A stretch of DNA of 7,102 nucleotides from Nitrosomonadaceae bacterium (GCA_021300055.1 JAJTHU010000353.1:1-7102), one strand, 5' to 3'; shown: positions 1 to 6,308, counted from the stretch's first letter. Numbers and translations are program-made. The notes: generated from the sequence alone by a model not told the origin.

Positions 1-2
1 CG

Positions 3-141
3 CACTTGCAAGAGATGTTCGGTGCCGAGGTCTCGCCGACGTTGATTTCAGCCATCACCGATACGGTAGCCGATGAAGTCCGCGCCTGGCAAGCGCGACC
101 GCTGGATCGGCTCTATCCGATCTTGTATCTGGATTGTTTGA
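3..141 (+). pseudogene. IS256-family transposase remnant, truncated at both ends
   Basis: The plus-strand reading frame from base 3 gives about 45 residues that match the IS256 (mutator-type) transposase family from memory: HLQEMFGAEVSP, then LISAITDTVADEVRAWQ, then RPLDRLYPILYLDC. The segment LYPILYLDC normally contains the first Asp of the DDE triad. After Leu at about base 141 the expected continuation (a VKVRD-like strand) is missing. The frame instead runs on into sequence antisense to the next gene, so similarity ends there. The left part lies outside the window. The element therefore lacks at least the C-terminal half, including the second Asp and the Glu, and cannot encode an active enzyme. 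The open frame does continue to base 575, but that tail is a shadow. The family call is firm; the exact breakpoint is good to a few codons. Confidence 0.85.
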
Positions 142-173
142 AAAAACCTACTCAACGCATCAAGCCTTGCCGC

Positions 174-1037
174 TTAGTCGGGGTTGGCGAATGCTTTGAG
201 TCCAACCTTCCAGACTCCATTGACCCTATACAAAATGAAGTAATCAAAGTAGACCGCTGTCGTCCCAATCTCGTTCCTGACTCGCGCGACACCTGCTGGA
301 CCGGAGACATTAACCCACTCAATTGTTCGCTTGACGTTGTTGATGTAACTGGGCGGCTGGCCCTTGAAGTTTTTGGTCGCAAACTCTTCGCCGCTCATGG
401 AAATCAGCGTTCCTTTGCTTACGCCCTCGAAACGACCGCTCGGCCAAAAAACATCTCGCACATTTTCAGCCTTGCCGGAGTCGGCTGCCCGGAAATACTC
501 TTCGACAGCTTGCCTAGCACCCAACTGATCTACTGGAGACGTTGGGAGGGAGTGGCTGCCCGGTGCATCGCTTAAATTGGCCGTCTGCATTCCCTTAGCC
601 AAGAAAGGTTGACGCTCGAACAAGGTCTTTGTCTCCACGACCCGCCCCAACTGCTTCATCCCAGCGCCGTTTACGCGTCTCTCTTTGTGCGCCGCCTTAA
701 TCGCCGCCCAGCGCTGCTCAATGCCGGCGAAGCCGCGCTCGTCGTTGTAGGTGACCATGACCAATGCGTTCCACGCTCCATCGTCGCTACCAGTGTCCAA
801 CCACTCATAGCTGACAAACAGTCCTTGGCGAACTGCTTCAGCGTCCATAGCAAACCAATTGGCGCGCACATAGCGCTCAAGTTGGTCTAACTTACCTGGC
901 TCAGACTTAAGGTAGGTCATGGTTACAACTCTCGCTTGGGTCGGAGAAGCCAAGCCAGTGACTGGAATAGAAAGAGTCAAGAGAGTCATTGCGATGCTCA
1001 TGAATGACTTCAAAAGGTATCGAGATAGGAAGCTCAT
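174..1037 (-). CDS. Secreted two-domain protein with C-terminal NTF2/SnoaL-like domain
   Basis: The 287-residue product starts with a probable Sec signal peptide: a basic MSFLSRYLLK start, a hydrophobic core at residues 13-26, and a likely cleavage site near residues 30-35 (GLA-SP or TQA-RV). Residues 36-142 resemble a small alpha/beta-barrel (dimeric, ABM-like) fold, with alternating strands such as VVTMTYLK and ALVMVTYN; this is a weak inference. Residues 172-287 look like an NTF2/SnoaL or 'lumazine-binding-like' domain: ARQAVEEYFRAADSGKAENVRDVF opens it, and VYFDYFILYRVNGVWKVGLKAF closes it as the usual final strands. The product is probably periplasmic. No catalytic function can be assigned. 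The gene is transcribed away from a LysR regulator with a 123-base gap, the usual layout for a regulator and its target. The stop lies about 33 bases from the IS256 break, so the C-terminus appears intact. The ATG at 1037 precedes a full signal peptide; ATGs at 1001 and 989 would shorten its basic region. Confidence 0.75.
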   Translation of the reverse strand: MSFLSRYLLKSFMSIAMTLLTLSIPVTGLASPTQARVVTMTYLKSEPGKLDQLERYVRANWFAMDAEAVRQGLFVSYEWLDTGSDDGAWNALVMVTYNDERGFAGIEQRWAAIKAAHKERRVNGAGMKQLGRVVETKTLFERQPFLAKGMQTANLSDAPGSHSLPTSPVDQLGARQAVEEYFRAADSGKAENVRDVFWPSGRFEGVSKGTLISMSGEEFATKNFKGQPPSYINNVKRTIEWVNVSGPAGVARVRNEIGTTAVYFDYFILYRVNGVWKVGLKAFANPD

Positions 1038-1088
1038 AAAATTGACTTAAAGACATCCGCAAAGAGGTGAAAGGACTCGCTACGCGTT

Positions 1089-1107
1089 GCGCTATTCTGA
1101 ACAGCGC
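1089..1107. promoter_or_regulatory. Inverted repeat in divergent control region, candidate LysR operator
   Basis: The arms GCGCT (1089-1093) and AGCGC (1103-1107) flank nine bases midway between the divergent secreted-protein and LysR genes. LysR proteins usually bind a T-N11-A dyad; this one has T-N9-A, so the match is imperfect. A non-palindromic T-N11-A also runs from 1088 to 1100. The position fits an operator serving both genes, but a five-base arm is short and could be chance. Confidence 0.35.
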
Positions 1108-1160
1108 CGTGAGCGAATGAAAGCAAAAAGTTTCGATGCTGACCGTCAAAAATTTTGATC

Positions 1161-2114
1161 ATGACCAACACTCCAAAGTTTTCTCTTGAAGCGTTAACAG
1201 TATTGGAAGCGGTCGCTCGCCACTCGTCCTTCGCTAAAGCAGCTTCTGAACTCCATAAAGTGCCTTCGGCCATCAGCTACAGCGTGGCTCAGCTTGAGGC
1301 GAGCCTTGGATTTCAGTTGTTTGATCGAACCGGGCGAGTCATCAAGCTAACCCCTATGGGGGCGGATTTTCTTATTGAGGCTAGGCGCCTTCTGCGTAGC
1401 GTGACCGACATGGAGCAACGACTTGCACAGCTCTGCGCAGGTTGGGAGGCGGAACTGCGTATCGCTGTCGATACCGTTTTTGGGGTGCAGAGTTTGTATT
1501 CACTACTTCCGGCATTCGATGCGTTGTGTTCAGGCACTCGACTGCAATTGCGAGAGGAAGCTTTTGGTGGGTGTTGGGACGCACTGGAAGCCGATCGTGC
1601 TGACATCGTCATTGCCGGCCTAGGTGCGGGGGGCGTTCCGCCCGGCGGCGGGTATTCGGTATGTCCTCTTGGCGCAATAGCGTTTGACTATGTTGTCGCG
1701 CCAGTTCATCCCCTCGCTGCACTCGCAGAGCAGGTGGGGCGCCCGCTGACTGACGCGGAAGTACGACTGCATCGCGCGGTGAGCGTTGCCGACAGCTCAA
1801 GGTATCGTCCGCCGCGCACCATTGGGATACTCTCCGGACAAAATACTCTCACAGTCAGCACCATGGACGACAAGCTGGCCGCCCAATTGCAGGGCTTTGG
1901 CGCCGGATTCATGCCACGCCACTTGGCTCAACCGGAAATGAAGCGTGGAGGCTTGGTTCGTTTAGATGTCGAACAACCACGTCCGGAGGCGGTGTTTTGT
2001 TTGGCTTGGCGACGGGACACGCTTGGCAAATCAGGGCACTGGTGGGTAGAGCAGTTCGAAACACGTACTGAAGCAGCGAGCGCTTTCTTTGCGTTGTTCG
2101 ACCGCCCCGCGTGA
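1161..2114 (+). CDS. LysR-family transcriptional regulator, YhaJ-like
   Basis: The product is 317 residues, the usual LysR length. Residues 7-65 are the winged helix-turn-helix: LEALTVLEAVARHSSFAKAASELHKVPSAISYSVAQLE followed by the wing LGFQLFDRTGR. Residues of about 95-300 form the effector-binding domain. Motifs recalled from E. coli YhaJ and relatives recur in order: WEAEL, a DALEADRADIVIA segment, the block SVADSSR, LTVSTMDDK, and LAWRRDTLGK. It should bind DNA as a tetramer and respond to a small ligand that cannot be read from the sequence. YhaJ is reported to respond to quinone-like or aromatic compounds; transferring that here is speculative. The likely target is the divergent gene on its left. 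ATG 1161 was chosen; a TTG at 1155 would add two residues, and neither has a clear ribosome-binding site. The gene appears complete. Confidence 0.92.
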   Translation: MTNTPKFSLEALTVLEAVARHSSFAKAASELHKVPSAISYSVAQLEASLGFQLFDRTGRVIKLTPMGADFLIEARRLLRSVTDMEQRLAQLCAGWEAELRIAVDTVFGVQSLYSLLPAFDALCSGTRLQLREEAFGGCWDALEADRADIVIAGLGAGGVPPGGGYSVCPLGAIAFDYVVAPVHPLAALAEQVGRPLTDAEVRLHRAVSVADSSRYRPPRTIGILSGQNTLTVSTMDDKLAAQLQGFGAGFMPRHLAQPEMKRGGLVRLDVEQPRPEAVFCLAWRRDTLGKSGHWWVEQFETRTEAASAFFALFDRPA

Positions 2115-2181
2115 ACTCACGAGCAAGTGTCCTACCGCAGCGTGACAAACTACTCGGTGGGCAAAAACAAATCGGTGACTG

Positions 2182-2198
2182 TCGCATGCCTCATGCGA
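2182..2198. terminator. Hairpin downstream of the LysR gene
   Basis: TCGCATG (2182-2188) and CATGCGA (2192-2198) pair perfectly over seven bases with a three-base loop, 68 bases after the LysR stop. Only a short AGTTTCTC follows on the plus strand, so a classical U-tract is weak. It lies between two convergent genes, where terminators are expected. Confidence 0.4.
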
Positions 2199-2290
2199 AG
2201 TTTCTCACTCCCGCTACGAAGAGCGGAAACAGCGGCGCGGGGACTTTCTCGAGCCGCAGTCACTGATCGAGAGGTGGTGAGTTGAGCGGC

Positions 2291-2311
2291 CCAATCTGCT
2301 TGACAGATTGG
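2291..2311. terminator. Hairpin between convergent LysR and YecA-family genes
   Basis: CCAATCTG (2291-2298) and CAGATTGG (2304-2311) form a perfect eight-base stem with a five-base loop CTTGA. It sits 38 bases beyond the minus-strand YecA-family stop codon. No long T-run follows on either strand. A transcription end or mRNA 3'-end stabiliser is the likeliest role. Confidence 0.4.
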
Positions 2312-2320
2312 TTACCCCAA

Positions 2321-2334
2321 ACCCGTCGCCGGGT
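2321..2334 (-). terminator. GC-rich hairpin just after the YecA-family gene
   Basis: ACCCG (2321-2325) and CGGGT (2330-2334) pair around a four-base loop, 15 bases past the minus-strand stop at 2349. Read on the minus strand, TTGGGGT follows, so the U-tract is poor. It may act together with the 2291-2311 hairpin. Confidence 0.35.
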
Positions 2335-2348
2335 GCGGCCAGAACCGA

Positions 2349-3371
2349 TCAGTGGAGGCGCGTGGCCGATCCACAGCACTTCTTGAACTTCTTCCCGCTT
2401 CCGCAAGGGCACGTTTCGTTGCGTCCCACATTGGTACGCATGTGTTTGAACATTTCTCGTTCACGAATGGTCTCGCGAAATGGCAGCCAGAACTGGTGGA
2501 TGCTCAACAAGCTTTGTTCAATCCGCCGAGTCAGTTGCTCGCGCTGTTCCGGGGTTTCGGTTAGTTCATCTTGTTCGGGAGAAAATTCTTCTTCCCCGAG
2601 GAGGCCAATTGGCCTGTAAAACTCCCGGCCTTTTTCGCTGTCGAAAAGAGGCTTCCAAGAGGCGTGGTCTAGCGCTATGCCTTGAACAAATCCGTACGCC
2701 CATGCTTCGGCATCCTCAAAGTCACCGTTCGGGGATTTGAAGGTAGTCCAGATAGGTGCCGCGAACGGCGGCTCCTGCTTAAAGCCAAACACGATGCTGT
2801 TGTAATGCCGCATGACTAAGCTCAAAACATGTTGAAGCTGGTCGAAGCTTTCCGCAGCGGGCATGATGGATTCCTCCTCCCCCCAGACTCTGGGGAGCCA
2901 TTGCTTAGGCATGATGGTTTGCGGCCCAATGACGATGGCATGCAAGTAACCATCAAGGATATCCAGCGTCATACATTCGTCGTTATCGACCCCGTACAGA
3001 AAGAACTCATCAAGCTCTTGCAATTCATCATCGGAAAGCGGTTCCGACATCCCCTGCATTTCTTGCACCCCGAGTCGGTGCAGAGAAGCAGCGGTCTGAG
3101 GCAACGGTTCCTCTTCCGCTTGGGTTTTGTGGTTGAAGTCGGTAACGAAGCTCTCGATTCCCTCGGACTCAATGGCTATGAGTGCTTCGTCCAGCGCCTC
3201 CCGATCTGTTTCGAAAAGGCGCTCCCAAACAGTGGAAGTTCCAAGTTCATCGATCACCTCAAGGCTCCACTGGCTGGCCGCGCCCCGGTAAATCTGAATG
3301 GTTACTCGGTAGCCGTCCGAAATGTAATCCTGCTCTAGTGGCGAATGGATGATGTCAATATGCTCTGTCAT
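2349..3371 (-). CDS. YecA/UPF0149-family protein with extra N-terminal domain and SEC-C zinc motif
   Basis: The 340-residue product has three parts. Residues 5-77 form a small domain with HSPLEQDY, VTIQIYRG, SLEVIDELGTSTVWERLFETDREALDEAL and EGIESF; I recall similar stand-alone small proteins in beta- and gammaproteobacteria. Residues of about 110-285 are the UPF0149/YecA domain (EPLSDDELQELDEFFL, MTLDILDGYLHAIVIGP, W-containing helices, AEAWAYGFVQGI). The C-terminus has a SEC-C motif, C321-P-C323-x8-C332-C333, which binds zinc and is also found at the end of SecA. The role is unknown; a link to protein quality control or SecA-like targeting is inferred only from that motif. The usual YecA start corresponds to M108 here (base 3050), so the N-terminal part is an addition. 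ATG 3371 was chosen because similarity begins there; ATG 3422 would add 17 residues and has GAGAG two bases upstream. Confidence 0.85.
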   Translation of the reverse strand: MTEHIDIIHSPLEQDYISDGYRVTIQIYRGAASQWSLEVIDELGTSTVWERLFETDREALDEALIAIESEGIESFVTDFNHKTQAEEEPLPQTAASLHRLGVQEMQGMSEPLSDDELQELDEFFLYGVDNDECMTLDILDGYLHAIVIGPQTIMPKQWLPRVWGEEESIMPAAESFDQLQHVLSLVMRHYNSIVFGFKQEPPFAAPIWTTFKSPNGDFEDAEAWAYGFVQGIALDHASWKPLFDSEKGREFYRPIGLLGEEEFSPEQDELTETPEQREQLTRRIEQSLLSIHQFWLPFRETIREREMFKHMRTNVGRNETCPCGSGKKFKKCCGSATRLH

Positions 3372-3422
3372 GGCGAGGTGGGGCTTATCCGCCCGGGAAC
3401 TCAATGTATTTGCGCATGGCAT

Positions 3423-3764
3423 CTCTCAATCGTGCGGTCACCTAGATCGCGCGGCAAATCTACTGATTGCAGGCTCTGTTACGACAATTCTTGCAGCAGG
3501 AATGATGCCAATCAAGCGACGCAGGTTCCTGGTAAGTACAGATCGGGGATGGTACACCCCAACTCGATAAACAACTAATTTCATGCCAGAAAGGCCTGAT
3601 TCAGCGCGGACATGAGCAGCCGGGCTGCGGAGCAGGAACTAGGACGCGGGCCAAGGTGTTTTGGCAGGGATGGGCAAGGCCGTCTTTCTCGATCGAGTGT
3701 GGCTGGTTTGCTGGGCCTCTGGCGTCATAACCGGGTCGGAGTTACCGCATGTCGGTGACCGCCG
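3423..3764. other. Gene-poor stretch, no supported coding feature
   Basis: Between the YecA-family gene and the yefM promoter I see no frame with recognisable protein similarity on either strand. The only clear structures are a 13-base palindrome (GCAGCC-G-GGCTGC, 3616-3628) and an imperfect 19-base dyad at 3741-3759 next to the yefM -35 box. The promoter for the minus-strand gene should lie in the left part, but no strong -35/-10 pair stands out. The stretch may be decayed mobile or coding DNA. Confidence 0.5.
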
Positions 3765-3793
3765 TTGACAATAAGTACGTTTTAACGTACGCT
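3765..3793 (+). promoter_or_regulatory. yefM-yoeB promoter with palindromic operator in the spacer
   Basis: A consensus -35 box TTGACA (3765-3770) is followed after 17 bases by TACGCT (3788-3793), a weak -10. The spacer holds the inverted repeat GTACGTT (3775-3781), TT, AACGTAC (3784-3790), whose right arm overlaps the -10. YefM and the YefM-YoeB complex are known to repress their own promoter through palindromes with a GTAC-type core, so this is the expected autoregulatory operator. Confidence 0.7.
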
Positions 3794-3814
3794 TGCGACA
3801 AATAGGAGAGCTTT

Positions 3815-4060
3815 ATGGTCACCCCCATCACCGCTAGCGAAGCACGCGCCGATCTTTATCGACTAATCGACCAAACTTCTGAGTCGCATCAGCCCATCTT
3901 GATCTCGGGTAAGCGCAGTAGCGCTGTCTTGGTCTCAGCAGAGGATTGGCAATCTATTCAGGAAACGCTTTATCTTCTGTCGGTACCTTGCATGCGGGAG
4001 TCCATCAAAAAAGGGATGGCTGAACCTTTAGGCAAAAGCGCAAGGAAGGTGGTTTGGTGA
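3815..4060 (+). CDS. yefM: YefM-family antitoxin (Phd/YefM)
   Basis: The 81-residue product matches the type II antitoxin YefM. Its N-terminal DNA-binding part has ITASEARADLYRLIDQTSESHQPILISGKRSSAVLVSAEDW (residues 5-45), the family signature. The C-terminal tail, ending in LGKSARKVVW, should wrap and block the toxin. It neutralises YoeB and represses the operon with it; Lon-type degradation under stress frees the toxin in known systems. ATG 3815 follows AGGAG at 3804-3808 with good spacing. The preceding promoter contains a matching palindrome. The stop overlaps the yoeB start (GTGA at 4057-4060), indicating translational coupling. Length is normal and nothing looks damaged. Confidence 0.93.
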   Translation: MVTPITASEARADLYRLIDQTSESHQPILISGKRSSAVLVSAEDWQSIQETLYLLSVPCMRESIKKGMAEPLGKSARKVVW

Positions 4061-4320
4061 AATGGACCGTCGTATACGCCAAACACGCCCTCAAGGATGC
4101 AAAGAAGCTCACAGCGGCTGGGCTCAAGGACAAAGCGCAGGCACTTCTTGAAGTCTTAGAAGCAGATCCGTTTCAAAACCTACCAGCCTACGAGAAGTTC
4201 GTCGGCGATCTTGACGGTGCTTACTCCCGCCGCATCAACATCCAGCACCGGCTCGTCTACGAAGTATTTAAACGGGAACGAATCGTTCGCGTGCTACGCA
4301 TGTGGTCACATTACGAATAA
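4057..4320 (+). CDS. yoeB: YoeB-family toxin, ribosome-dependent mRNA interferase
   Basis: The 87-residue product aligns with E. coli YoeB from memory. E46 (in AYEKF), R65 (in QHRLVY) and the C-terminal H85-Y86 fall at the positions of the known catalytic residues E46, R65, H83 and Y84, shifted by two only at the end. The block LDGAYSRRINIQHRLVYEV is the family hallmark. The enzyme cleaves mRNA in the ribosomal A site and halts translation until bound by YefM. The start is GTG 4057, overlapping the antitoxin stop, with AGGAAGG-like bases at 4043-4049 as ribosome-binding site; a TTG at 4054 is less likely. All key residues are present, so the toxin is predicted to be functional. Confidence 0.94.
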   Translation: MKWTVVYAKHALKDAKKLTAAGLKDKAQALLEVLEADPFQNLPAYEKFVGDLDGAYSRRINIQHRLVYEVFKRERIVRVLRMWSHYE

Positions 4321-4413
4321 ACCAGCCGCCCAACGATCCTCATGAAGTGTTGCTCATGCGATATAGCCCGAGCCAATCGCTACACCAATGCTGTGTTGAA
4401 ACGGGAAGATTGA

Positions 4414-5079
4414 ATCGCCCTCGGGTCTGCTAAGCCGAAGAGTATCGTTCTTAAGTATTTTCTCGACAGCCCCGGCAAGGAGCCGGACAGCACGCTACTT
4501 GCTGAATCTCTCGGCAAGACTCGCGTCATTCTGCAAGCGACGCTAAATCGCGATCCGCCAACCAGCAAATTGCTGGACGAGCGATTCTTTTTTCGCGGCT
4601 CAATTGGAAAGATCAAACCCGCCTTATCTGGCGATGAGGGCTGGCTTCCACAGAAACGATTCGCCAATTTGTCGCCGAAGGTTTGCTTTGCCGACGTAGT
4701 CCAGCCGGAGCGAGTGCCGATGCTGGAAGTGTTTCTTCGTCAGCCCGTTGAAAGTCTGTACGCATGCGCGCTGGCTGAAGCGTTTGGTGAAGGCGTATTT
4801 CGCTTGGAAAACGACACGGCTTCCTTCGGAAAGAAATCGCTGCCGGTAAATTCCACTGCAGAAGTGGCAATTAGTCTGGCCGACATGAGCCCTCCGCCTT
4901 ACATTTCGGCACGCCAACTCTTGAAGGGCAATATTGACGCCAATGTATTTTTTGGGAAGGTTGTTATTTTGGGCTATACCGGAACCCGTTCGCCGACGAT
5001 AAGTGTCCGCGGTGCGCCGTTTCCGCTGCATCAGATATTCTTGGCGCAGTTGCGCGAGCTCGTGCTTGCGTTACGATAG
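4414..5079 (+). pseudogene. CHASE2-like sensor domain fragment, 5'-truncated or start lost
   Basis: The frame after the TGA at 4411-4413 encodes 221 residues. They resemble CHASE2, the extracellular sensor domain of membrane histidine kinases and adenylate cyclases. GSAKPKSIVLKYFLDSPGKEPDSTLLAESL fits the early 'A-k-I-x-D-x-x-F ... D-x-x-L' part, and PPYISARQLLKGNIDANVFFGKVVILGYTGTRSP fits the conserved C-terminal 'F-x-G-K-V-V-x-L-G' part. In typical CHASE2 proteins an N-terminal membrane helix and later C-terminal helices plus an output domain are present; none is visible here. No ATG opens the frame; the first usable start is TTG 4570, inside the domain. Upstream in-frame residues TNAVLKRED precede the TGA and could be native, so a Trp-to-stop change is possible. 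A good terminator overlaps the stop, so the 3' end looks original. It is probably a degenerated gene; a small secreted protein with an unusual start is the alternative. Confidence 0.6.
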
Positions 5080-5097
5080 CGGCCAATAGCCGCTTTT
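5078..5097 (+). terminator. Rho-independent terminator after the CHASE2-like gene
   Basis: AGCGGC (5078-5083), loop CAATA and GCCGCT (5089-5094) form a perfect six-base GC-rich stem ending in a short T-run at 5094-5097. It overlaps the TAG stop at 5077-5079, so the gene and its terminator were probably inherited together. Confidence 0.65.
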
Positions 5098-5128
5098 CCC
5101 GACAGGCTCCTAATTGATTCATCTAGGA

Positions 5129-5159
5129 GTGGAATGCCAGCGTTTCCGTTGCATTCCAC
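5129..5159. repeat. Nine-base inverted repeat near the integrase 3' end
   Basis: GTGGAATGC (5129-5137) and GCATTCCAC (5151-5159) are exact inverted copies around a 13-base spacer. The right arm touches a second imperfect palindrome at 5161-5179. The pair lies between the CHASE2 terminator and the recombinase stop, where a recombination site or a second terminator could sit. No T-run follows on either strand. Confidence 0.45.
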
Positions 5160-5160
5160 C

Positions 5161-5179
5161 TGCATCGCGACGCAATGCA
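5161..5179. repeat. Imperfect 19-base palindrome beside the integrase gene
   Basis: TGCAT (5161-5165) and ATGCA (5175-5179) are paired outer arms, with GCG/CGC inside and one mismatched pair between. It lies 28 bases beyond the recombinase stop codon and directly beside the 5129-5159 repeat. Tyrosine recombinases bind such dyads at crossover sites, but no duplicate core sequence was found in this window. Confidence 0.35.
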
Positions 5180-5206
5180 AGCCGATTTCAGCCGCTGTCT
5201 GATTGA

Positions 5207-5818
5207 TCAGACTTCAGTTTGCTCGGCAATCTCCCATGCATCATCGACTTCGATCCCGAGATACCTAACGGTGCTTTCGAGCTTTGCATGGCCGAGCAGC
5301 AGTTGTACAGCGCGCAGGTTTTTTGTCCGGCGGTAGATCAGAGTTGCCTTGGTTCGACGCATCGAATGCGTACCGTAGTTGGTCGGATCTAGGCCGATCT
5401 CTGTCACCCAGCCTTCCAGAATGCGAGCGTACCGCCGCGTTGATAGGTGACCTAGGCCATGGACACGATTCGGAAAGAGGTAATCATCGCCCTTCAAATG
5501 CTCAATCTTGATCCACTCAACAAGCGCGTCACGCGTTTGCGGGGTGATGTCGAACTGCACCGTCCGCTGGGTCTTTTGCTGCATTACCATGGCGCGAGAG
5601 GCCATCCGCTCGCCGTGAGAAACATCGCGGACGTGTAGCTGCACTACATCACATCCGCGAAGTTTGCAGTCGATCGCCAAGTTAAAGAGCGCTAGCTCTC
5701 GTGTGCGTTTACTGATCTACAGTCTGACGCGAATCGCCCAGATGTCGCACAATTTCAGCGGCGCTTTCTGGACGACAAGCTTTCCTTTGTTCCACGGCAC
5801 TTTGGTTGCAACCGGCAA
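5207..5818 (-). pseudogene. Tyrosine recombinase/integrase with in-frame amber codon
   Basis: Read from TTG 5818, the frame gives LPVATKVPWNKGKLVVQKAPLKLCDIWAIRVRL, a TAG at 5719-5717 (codon 34), then ISKRTRELALFNLAIDCKLRGCDVV to the end at 5207. Similarity to the short (about 200-residue) integrase family is unbroken across the TAG. Relatives carry Gln-like codons there, so a CAG-to-TAG change explains it. After the TAG the catalytic set is intact: Arg in KLRGC, H-S-M-R-R, the LLGH box and Tyr in VRYLG. A TTG at 5680 could start a 157-residue product with all these residues but without about 46 N-terminal ones. The start is uncertain: TTG 5818 lacks a close ribosome-binding site, while GAGGAG (5844-5839) suits CTG 5830. 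The enzyme would normally cut and rejoin DNA at specific sites. It is probably inactive unless the amber codon is suppressed. Confidence 0.8.
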
Positions 5819-5940
5819 TTGGGTTTCCAGTAAATCATCTCCTCGTCTACAAGGGTGACGAGTGTGCGCTGATTCAACAAAATCTAATGCGCGTTACCGC
5901 GCTCTAGCGGGCGCTCGGACACAGGGGGTGAATTTGCCCT

Positions 5941-5969
5941 TTGCAATGCAGTAACATATTTGTTATTAT
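5941..5969 (+). promoter_or_regulatory. higBA promoter with inverted repeat overlapping -10
   Basis: TTGCAA (5941-5946) and TATTAT (5964-5969) are separated by exactly 17 bases, a strong sigma-70-like match. The inverted repeat TAACA (5952-5956), TATT, TGTTA (5961-5965) lies in the spacer and reaches the -10 box, the position expected for an operator bound by the HigA antitoxin. The predicted transcription start about seven bases after the -10 coincides with the toxin GTG at 5976. Confidence 0.65.
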
Positions 5970-5975
5970 TTACAG

Positions 5976-6308
5976 GTGGATTACACCATTACCTACCACA
6001 GCGACGCAGTGCAAGAAGATATTCTCGAATTGCCCGACACATTGGCGGCGCGGTATGTTGTGTTAACCAGACGAATGATTGCGCTAGGGCCCAATCTTGG
6101 TGAGCCCCACACTAGCGCCTTTGGCGAAGGCCTTTTTGAGCTAAGGCTAAAGGGAGCAGAAGGTATTGCTAGGGTTTTCTTCTGCACGTTGGTTGGGAGA
6201 CGTATTGTTATGCTGCACAGCTTTATCAAGAAGTCGGCGAAAACGCCAATCCAAGATCTGCGGATCGCGGAGACACGGATGAAAGAGGTTAAGAATGCGC
6301 ACACATGA
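5976..6308 (+). CDS. higB: HigB-like toxin of the RelE/phage Gp49-like group
   Basis: The 110-residue product belongs to the phage-derived Gp49-like/HigB toxin group. Hallmarks are GPNLGEPHTSAFGEGLFELR (residues 38-57), IARVFFCTLVGRRIVMLHSFIKKSAKTP (64-91) and a basic C-terminal helix with RIAETRMKEV. Known members are ribosome-linked mRNA endonucleases that stop growth. The antitoxin gene follows and overlaps it by 14 bases; toxin-first order is typical of higBA. The start GTG 5976 fits family N-termini (D-Y-T-I-x-Y). No Shine-Dalgarno sequence precedes it, and the only other in-frame options back to the TAA at 5952 are rare codons such as ATT, so a leaderless start is possible. The protein looks full length. 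Confidence 0.9.
   Translation: MDYTITYHSDAVQEDILELPDTLAARYVVLTRRMIALGPNLGEPHTSAFGEGLFELRLKGAEGIARVFFCTLVGRRIVMLHSFIKKSAKTPIQDLRIAETRMKEVKNAHT

Noticed and set aside
142..575. Plus-strand open frame continuing from the IS256 fragment
   Set aside because: After base 141 it loses all transposase similarity and runs antisense to the secreted-protein gene, whose translation has a signal peptide and a recognisable domain.
2829..3338. 169-residue plus-strand open frame opposite the YecA-family gene
   Set aside because: It is antisense to clear YecA and N-terminal domain coding sequence and shows no family features.
4613..5031. Two long minus-strand open frames opposite the CHASE2-like region
   Set aside because: Their translations look like shadow frames, rich in Arg and without motifs, while the plus strand has CHASE2-like conserved blocks and a terminator.
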